From assembly GCF_029238095.1 (NCBI RefSeq), contig NZ_JAQWGS010000025.1:93359-157358 (forward strand): 64,000 nt of DNA. The letters run 5' to 3'. Source of the DNA: Lacinutrix sp. (lineage in GTDB: Bacteria; Bacteroidota; Bacteroidia; Flavobacteriales; Flavobacteriaceae). Positions 60,456 through 64,000 of this stretch are shown here, piece after piece. Position numbers and translations under genes: made by a program. Below the pieces are notes generated by a model. That model saw only the letters and a program-made list of their open reading frames with translations, did no database searches and was not told where the DNA came from. Positions within the stretch are counted from its first letter, which is position 1, and every line of letters starts with the position of its first letter.

Positions 60456-61160
60456 ATGAACACTTCTTTAGTAGCAAAATATAATGTAGCAGGACCAAGG
60501 TATACAAGCTACCCAACAGTTCCGTATTGGGATAAAAATTCATTCTCTTTAAAAGCTTGGAAAACATCTCTTAAAAAAAGTTTTGACATTAGTAATGATA
60601 CTGATGGTGTCAGTCTATACATTCATCTTCCGTTTTGCGAAAGTATGTGTACTTTTTGTGGATGCCATAAACGTATTACAAAAAATCATTCTGTAGAAAT
60701 TCCATATATAGACGCTTTAATTCAAGAGTTTAGACTTTATAAAGCTTTTCTTGGAAAACGCCCTAATATTAAAGAATTGCATATTGGAGGAGGAACACCA
60801 ACCTTTTTTAAGCCAGAAAATATTAAGTTCTTAATAGATTCAATTAACACAGTAGGAAATATAAGTAAAGACTGCGAATTAAGTTTTGAAGGTCATCCTA
60901 ATAATACAACAGAAACGCATCTTAAGACTTTTTCTAATCTAAATTTTAAACGCGTTAGTTATGGTGTTCAAGATTACAATCTTAAAGTTCAAAAAGCAAT
61001 ACATAGAATTCAACCATTTGAAAACGTTAAACGTGTTACAGATGCTTCTAGAGCTAATGGTTTTACTTCTGTTGGACACGATATTATTTTTGGATTACCA
61101 TTTCAAACAGTAGAAGATGTTATAAATACAATAAACAAAACCATAACATTAATGTCCTGA
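60456..61160 (+). pseudogene. hemN: hemN, C-terminal half missing
   Basis: The first 230 residues match oxygen-independent coproporphyrinogen III oxidase, a radical-SAM enzyme: AGPRYTSYPTVPYWDKNSF, the iron-sulfur motif CESMCTFC (CxxxCxxC) followed by GCHKR, LHIGGGTPTFF, FEGHPNNTT, RVSYGVQDY and HDIIFGLPFQT. Then ITLMS and TGA; full-length proteins have about 450 residues and continue with RPDRLSFY-like text. The rest is absent from the following DNA. The enzyme would lack the substrate part of the barrel. Disruption coincides with the start of the accessory region. Confidence 0.9.
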
Positions 61161-61286
61161 AAAAGAACGCGAGTTGTTGTGGCAAGGCAATATAGAAGTC
61201 ACTAAATCCATAAGTAATAAAAAAACATAAACGATTTCACCAAAACACTACTCAAAAGCTTAAAGGATAACGATTTACTTTTATAG
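61156..61286 (+). pseudogene. frameshifted C-terminal coding remnant
   Basis: Right after the hemN break, protein-like text appears in another frame (EKERELLWQGNIEVTKS, from 61159), runs into a stop at 61228, and continues in a third frame as INDFTKTLLKSLKDNDLLL, ending at TAG 61284-61286. A single slip in the A7 run near 61218-61225 would join the two into one tail of about 45 residues. It does not look like HemN. Source gene not identified. Confidence 0.4.
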
Positions 61287-61328
61287 GTTTTTTCTAAAAT
61301 AAAATTGTTGCCAATACATAAAAATTAA

Positions 61329-61363
61329 AAAACCCTATGAACTTTAAGTTTATAGGGTTTATG
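61329..61363. terminator. near-perfect palindrome, terminator-like
   Basis: AACCCTAT at 61331-61338 pairs with ATAGGGTT at 61352-61359 within an AT-rich interior that is itself nearly palindromic; A runs precede and T follows. Could close the hemN-remnant transcript. Confidence 0.7.
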
Positions 61364-61382
61364 TAATAATTTATATTATTAA

Positions 61383-61416
61383 GCGGAGAAAGAGGTAAGT
61401 GAACCTCTTTCGTAGT
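61383..61416 (-). other. degenerate tRNA 3'-end-like sequence, possible attachment site
   Basis: On the minus strand, from about 61416 to 61383, the order is CACTACG, AAAGAGG, TTCACTTA, CCTCT, TTCTCCGC. It resembles the T arm and acceptor 3' strand of a tRNA-Ser-type gene, with a damaged 8-base T loop (TTCACTTA instead of TTCGAAT). No 5' half is nearby. Such 3'-end fragments are typical of one end of an element integrated into a tRNA gene; the fragment's orientation would place the element to the right. Inference from pattern only. Confidence 0.35.
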
Positions 61417-61455
61417 GCCTTTATTTATTACTGTTTCAGTCCTGTACCATTGTTG

Positions 61456-61475
61456 GGTCACCTAATAGGTCACCT
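61456..61475. repeat. short direct repeat GGTCACCT
   Basis: GGTCACCT, AATA, GGTCACCT, two exact copies 12 bases apart in the 215-base gap between the terminator and the 62-residue gene. Possible protein-binding or recombinase arm site. Confidence 0.5.
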
Positions 61476-61502
61476 TTATACCTTGTAGTAAAGATAAGGA
61501 AT

Positions 61503-61691
61503 TTACTTGATTAATCCTTGTACTTTACTGATTTCAAAGCCCATAAAGTCGCAAAATTCATCGATAGTAACTAACTGATGAGCTTCTTTGTTTAGGCGTT
61601 CTTTAATCGCTTTGATTATTGTTCTGCCATAACGCTCACTCTTTCCTGTTACTACCTGCACGTCTTTAGGGTAAATACAGATTCTACTCAT
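61503..61691 (-). CDS. 62-residue conserved protein, possible DNA-binding
   Basis: A 62-residue protein starting MSRICIYPKDVQVVTGKSER, followed by a basic helix (TIIKAIKERLNKEAHQLV) and a second helix (TIDEFCDFMGFEISKVQGLI). The order helix-turn-helix and the CIYPKDV opening recur in small proteins of Bacteroidota mobile regions. Divergently transcribed from the 249-residue gene with a 209-base gap containing an operator-like palindrome, which would suit a small regulator. Function unverified. Confidence 0.6.
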   Translation of the reverse strand: MSRICIYPKDVQVVTGKSERYGRTIIKAIKERLNKEAHQLVTIDEFCDFMGFEISKVQGLIK

Positions 61692-61845
61692 TCACTTTTA
61701 ATTTAAAATTAATACTCTAACTATACTTTATCCATACCGTTGCTATAAAGCACTTATATACAATATACGACTAATATCCCATTGAAAAAACTAACTAAAT
61801 CGGAAGTTTTGGCAACTTATAAACACTACGGAAGCACCCTAATAC

Positions 61846-61858
61846 ATTGACAGTCAAT
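61846..61858. promoter_or_regulatory. operator-like palindrome ATTGACAGTCAAT
   Basis: A perfect 13-base palindrome (ATTGAC-A-GTCAAT) in the divergent gap, seven bases ahead of a TATATTTG -7 element (61865-61872) for the 249-residue gene. Position suits repression or activation by a dimer. Confidence 0.45.
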
Positions 61859-61864
61859 AGCTCG

Positions 61865-61872
61865 TATATTTG
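61865..61872 (+). promoter_or_regulatory. -7 promoter element of the 249-residue gene
   Basis: TATATTTG matches TAnnTTTG, 28 bases before the ATG at 61901. The TTG inside the adjacent palindrome is 15 bases away, slightly short of normal spacing. Confidence 0.5.
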
Positions 61873-61900
61873 ATATTCATCATCAAAAAATGTATTAGTT

Positions 61901-62650
61901 ATGGCAAAATTGAAAGGTATTATTAAGTTAGAAGGAACGTTAGACAATCTAACTTTTTACAAAGCAAAAGAGGGTTATTTAGTAAAAACTAAAGGCGGTG
62001 TTTCTAAAGAGCGTATTCAAAATGACCCAGCGTTTGAACGTACTCGTGAAAACGGTTCAGAATTTGGAAGTTCTGCATCATCTGGTAAGTTATTGAGAAC
62101 ATCAGTTAGAAACTTAATGATTAGAGCAAAAGACAATCGAGTTTCAAGTCGTGTTACTCAAAAAATGACACAAATTAAAAACTTTGATACAACCTCTGTA
62201 AGAGGACAAAGAAATGTAGCTACAGGATTAGCAACACCAGAAGGTAAAGCCACATTAAAAGGCTTGGATTTCAACAATAGAGCCATTTTAAGTGCTGTTT
62301 TATTCGCTCCGTTTACTGTAGATGGTGCGACAGGTGAAATTACTATCCCAAATTTAACACCTACAAATGATATTGCATATCCAAGTGGCGCAACACACGT
62401 AAGTTTAAGTTCAGCATTTCTAAAAGTTGACTTTGATACTACAGATAACGCAATCGAATACAGTCCAACTGTAAATATTCCGATTGATTCAACGTCTGCA
62501 ACGCAAACACTAACTCCAGCAGGTGTGCCAACAGGTACAGGAAACGATATATTCGTTTTATTAGTAGAGTTCTTCCAAGAGATTAACGGTGTTCAGTATC
62601 CGCTTAAAAATGGCGCATATAACGTTTTAAATATCGTTGAAGTAGCATAG
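61901..62650 (+). CDS. 249-residue conserved protein of Bacteroidota accessory regions
   Basis: The N-terminal 70 residues carry a recognisable module: MAKLKGIIKLEGTLDNLTFYK, GVSKERIQNDPAFERTREN, FGSSASSGKLLR. The C-terminal part (about 140-249) is beta-rich, with GATHVSLSSAFLKVDFDTT and FFQEINGVQYPLKNGAYN. No signal peptide or membrane helix. I recall similar proteins only as unknowns in Bacteroidota, often paired with the small gene upstream. The layout (short basic start, then beta sandwich) could suit a structural protein of a particle. A terminator follows. Confidence 0.65.
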   Translation: MAKLKGIIKLEGTLDNLTFYKAKEGYLVKTKGGVSKERIQNDPAFERTRENGSEFGSSASSGKLLRTSVRNLMIRAKDNRVSSRVTQKMTQIKNFDTTSVRGQRNVATGLATPEGKATLKGLDFNNRAILSAVLFAPFTVDGATGEITIPNLTPTNDIAYPSGATHVSLSSAFLKVDFDTTDNAIEYSPTVNIPIDSTSATQTLTPAGVPTGTGNDIFVLLVEFFQEINGVQYPLKNGAYNVLNIVEVA

Positions 62651-62677
62651 TTTCATTCTGACCTTTGAAGCTGCAAG

Positions 62678-62708
62678 AGTCCTATAATTTTTATTGTAGG
62701 GCTTTTTC
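62678..62708 (+). terminator. intrinsic terminator of the 249-residue gene
   Basis: AGTCCTA pairs with TAGGGCT (one T-G) around an AT-rich loop, followed by TTTTTC. Confidence 0.7.
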
Positions 62709-62741
62709 TTTTGCCATAATTTTTTTGAAGAAAAGAAAAAA

Positions 62742-62897
62742 GACAGCCAATGTTAAAGGTAGCGTGGATGATGCTGTCAAGGTTTTTGGGTAAAAGTTTT
62801 TTACTCTAAAATCTTGAAACCTTTTACGATAGCTACTTAAAAAAGTTTTATTCAAAACCCGTAGGGCTTGACCTTTACAGTATTGAGCGTTGGCAGA
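62742..62897. repeat. long imperfect inverted repeat (~156 bases)
   Basis: GACAGCCAATG-TTAAAGGT at the left is matched by ACCTTTACAG and GCGTTGGCAG at the right, and inside GGTTTTTGGGTAAAAG is matched by AAAAAGTTTTATTCAAAACCC. The whole can fold as an extended, interrupted hairpin. It contains no ORF. It is the first of several such structures in the 865-base gap (62651-63515) before the metal-binding lipoprotein gene. Confidence 0.6.
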
Positions 62898-63125
62898 AGG
62901 AAGCTACCTATATTTGCTTTCTTTTTTATTTTTTTATGTACTTCATTTACAAGTTTAGCACAATCTAATCACCTTTTAATTATAGCACTATGCTTCTTGA
63001 TATTTGTTAACGAAATGAAACAAACAAAGACTTGAGGTAAGGAATACTTGGACTTAACGATGGTTTTGTGCAGATGAATGAGATAACTAATATTCTAACC
63101 TACTTTATCTTACTTCTGTTTCATT

Positions 63126-63163
63126 AGAGTTCCAAATGTGGTTGTGTGTTCCAATGTGAGCGT
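63126..63163. repeat. short direct repeat GTTCCAA(A)TGTG
   Basis: GTTCCAAATGTG and GTTCCAATGTG lie close together just upstream of the second hairpin, in a stretch with no ORF. Confidence 0.4.
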
Positions 63164-63179
63164 GGGTTAAGCGGATATT

Positions 63180-63272
63180 TTACATAATACCAGTTATAGC
63201 TACGAAAATATAAGAATACTGCGTTAGCAAACCTTTGAAAGGATTTTTGCTACTATAACTTGTATTATGTAA
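63180..63272. repeat. nested hairpin with 21-bp arms
   Basis: TTACATAATACCAGTTATAGC (first arm, 63180-63200) is complementary at 19 of 21 positions to 63252-63272. Within it, TAGCAAA-CCTTT pairs with AAAGG-TTTTTGCTA, so the full 93 bases fold as one structure. No coding potential. Confidence 0.65.
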
Positions 63273-63284
63273 CATAGCTTGGGT

Positions 63285-63401
63285 GAGTTTAGGGTTTTAT
63301 GATATAATAATAACAGAATAGCTTATTGCAGTTTGGTTTGATTTTATGAAAACCAAAGCTGTAATATGCTATTACCTTAAAGACAAAAAAACGCTAAACT
63401 T
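63285..63401. repeat. nested hairpin with two pairs of arms
   Basis: Outer arms GAGTTTAGGGTTTT and AAAAAAACGCTAAACTT (ends 63285 and 63401) enclose inner arms AGCTTATTGCAGTTTGGTTT (63320-63339) and its imperfect complement at 63350-63370. No ORF. Confidence 0.6.
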
Positions 63402-63477
63402 GTTAGGTGAGCGGAACAACACAAAAGACAGAGGATTTTGAGGTACGAAAAAACTGGATTTTGGGTTGTGGGGAATA

Positions 63478-63508
63478 AAAAAGAGCCTTCCGAAAAAGAC
63501 TCTTTCAT
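63478..63508 (-). terminator. probable terminator of the metal-binding lipoprotein gene
   Basis: AAAGAG pairs with CTCTTT across a short interior, with A residues on the low side (T on the minus strand), directly downstream of the gene stop. Confidence 0.5.
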
Positions 63509-63515
63509 TATTGAC

Positions 63516-63956
63516 CTAATGGTCGTGATTTGAATGGTCATCACTTTTTGTTTCACCTGATTGATTCATCATCATTTCGTGGTCGTATTTACAACAACCT
63601 GGTAAATTTTTGTAGGCATCTTCACTACCTTCAACTTTATCAGTATCATAACCTGAAGCTGCTATTGCTTTATGAATTGCCATTATGTTTGTTTTTTTAC
63701 TGTCAAAAGACACATCAATCTTCTTTTTATCGACATCCCAATTGGCACTTGCAACACCTTCAACACCGTTAGCTGCTTTTTCGATAGTGTTTTTACACAT
63801 TCCGCAATTTCCTCTTACACCAAAAGACAGGTCTGTCATTGCCATATCTTTTGACATTTCAGTAGTTGTGGTTTCTGTTTCTTTTTTGGTTTCGTTTTTA
63901 CAACTTGTTAAACCTAATGCTGCTATTACAGCTACACTTAAAATTACTTTCTTCAT
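63516..63956 (-). CDS. heavy-metal-associated domain lipoprotein
   Basis: A 146-residue lipoprotein: signal with lipobox GLTSCKNE (Cys about 19), a Thr/Glu-rich linker, then an HMA domain (about 42-115) with the metal-binding GNCGMCKN (CxxC), ending with GCCKYD and a C-terminal Met/His-rich tail (HEMMMNQ, SNHDH). Likely a periplasmic copper-binding or delivery protein of metal resistance systems. Relatives often neighbour copper efflux genes, which would lie beyond the window. It sits in the accessory region. Confidence 0.88.
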   Translation of the reverse strand: MKKVILSVAVIAALGLTSCKNETKKETETTTTEMSKDMAMTDLSFGVRGNCGMCKNTIEKAANGVEGVASANWDVDKKKIDVSFDSKKTNIMAIHKAIAASGYDTDKVEGSEDAYKNLPGCCKYDHEMMMNQSGETKSDDHSNHDH

Positions 63957-64000
63957 TGTTTAAAATTTAATTGTTATTACTTGATTTATTATTCTATTAC

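Noticed and set aside
61150..61165. Programmed frameshift continuing hemN past its stop
   Set aside because: Shifting frame gives only about 25 residues unlike HemN, not the missing 215-residue half.

Overview
The window is AT-rich chromosomal DNA of a Bacteroidota bacterium, most likely a marine member of the Flavobacteriaceae. Supporting marks are Bacteroidota-type promoter elements (TTTG, 19-20 bases, then TAnnTTTG) at rpsF, both tRNA genes and others, a type IX secretion (type B sorting domain) protein, DUF4252, DUF4290 and DUF6495 families, several TTG starts and almost no Shine-Dalgarno sequences. No function was checked against a database; all calls come from reading the translated proteins and motifs.

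Layout. 0-9.9 kb: DUF4252 pair, purB with a HEAT-like neighbour, a haem-binding-domain protein, a glycosyltransferase, a serine hydrolase destroyed by one stop codon, a J-domain/KTSC protein, a degraded patch at 7.5-7.9 kb and a PLP enzyme. 10-22 kb: ABC-F ATPase, sirtuin/outer-membrane/DUF4174 operon, trmH, VOC protein, a large type IX secreted protein, and a DEAD-box helicase with a long structured leader. 22-35 kb: rdgB, rlmH, nadC, a BrkB-family membrane protein, priA, a LytTR regulator, the rpsF-rpsR-rplI operon, hisS, tRNA-Met, class IV aminotransferase, YqgE and HU. 35-50 kb: AAA ATPase-recQ-fmt, the DUF493-DUF4290-murA run, a seven-gene minus-strand operon (DUF2520, kdsC, a broken small membrane gene, UbiA prenyltransferase, Maf, MscS, CorA), truncated haemoglobin and the fused cytochrome c haem lyase. 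50-60.3 kb: mscL, a trans-sulfuration-type PLP enzyme, rlmF, bshB1, tRNA-His, paired M28 peptidases, DUF3108, an exonuclease/GIY-YIG fusion and DUF2452. 60.4-64 kb: a hemN truncated to its N-terminal half, then a different-looking accessory region.

Most of the window is ordinary housekeeping DNA. The unusual parts are: (1) two tandem arrays of a 7-bp unit (TAGTGAA/TGGTGAA on the coding strand), 19.5 kb apart, each starting exactly at the TAG stop codon of a minus-strand gene and filling the gap before the next gene; (2) three recently broken genes: the serine hydrolase, whose TAA replaces the catalytic serine codon, a small operon gene with an internal TAA, and hemN; (3) the right end, where a degenerate tRNA-3'-end-like sequence at about 61.38 kb may mark the edge of an integrative element. 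That region carries two small conserved unknown genes with an operator-like palindrome, about 860 bases of noncoding DNA dominated by long imperfect hairpins, and a metal-binding lipoprotein. Region (3) is the best candidate for something undescribed, but its function cannot be read from the sequence.
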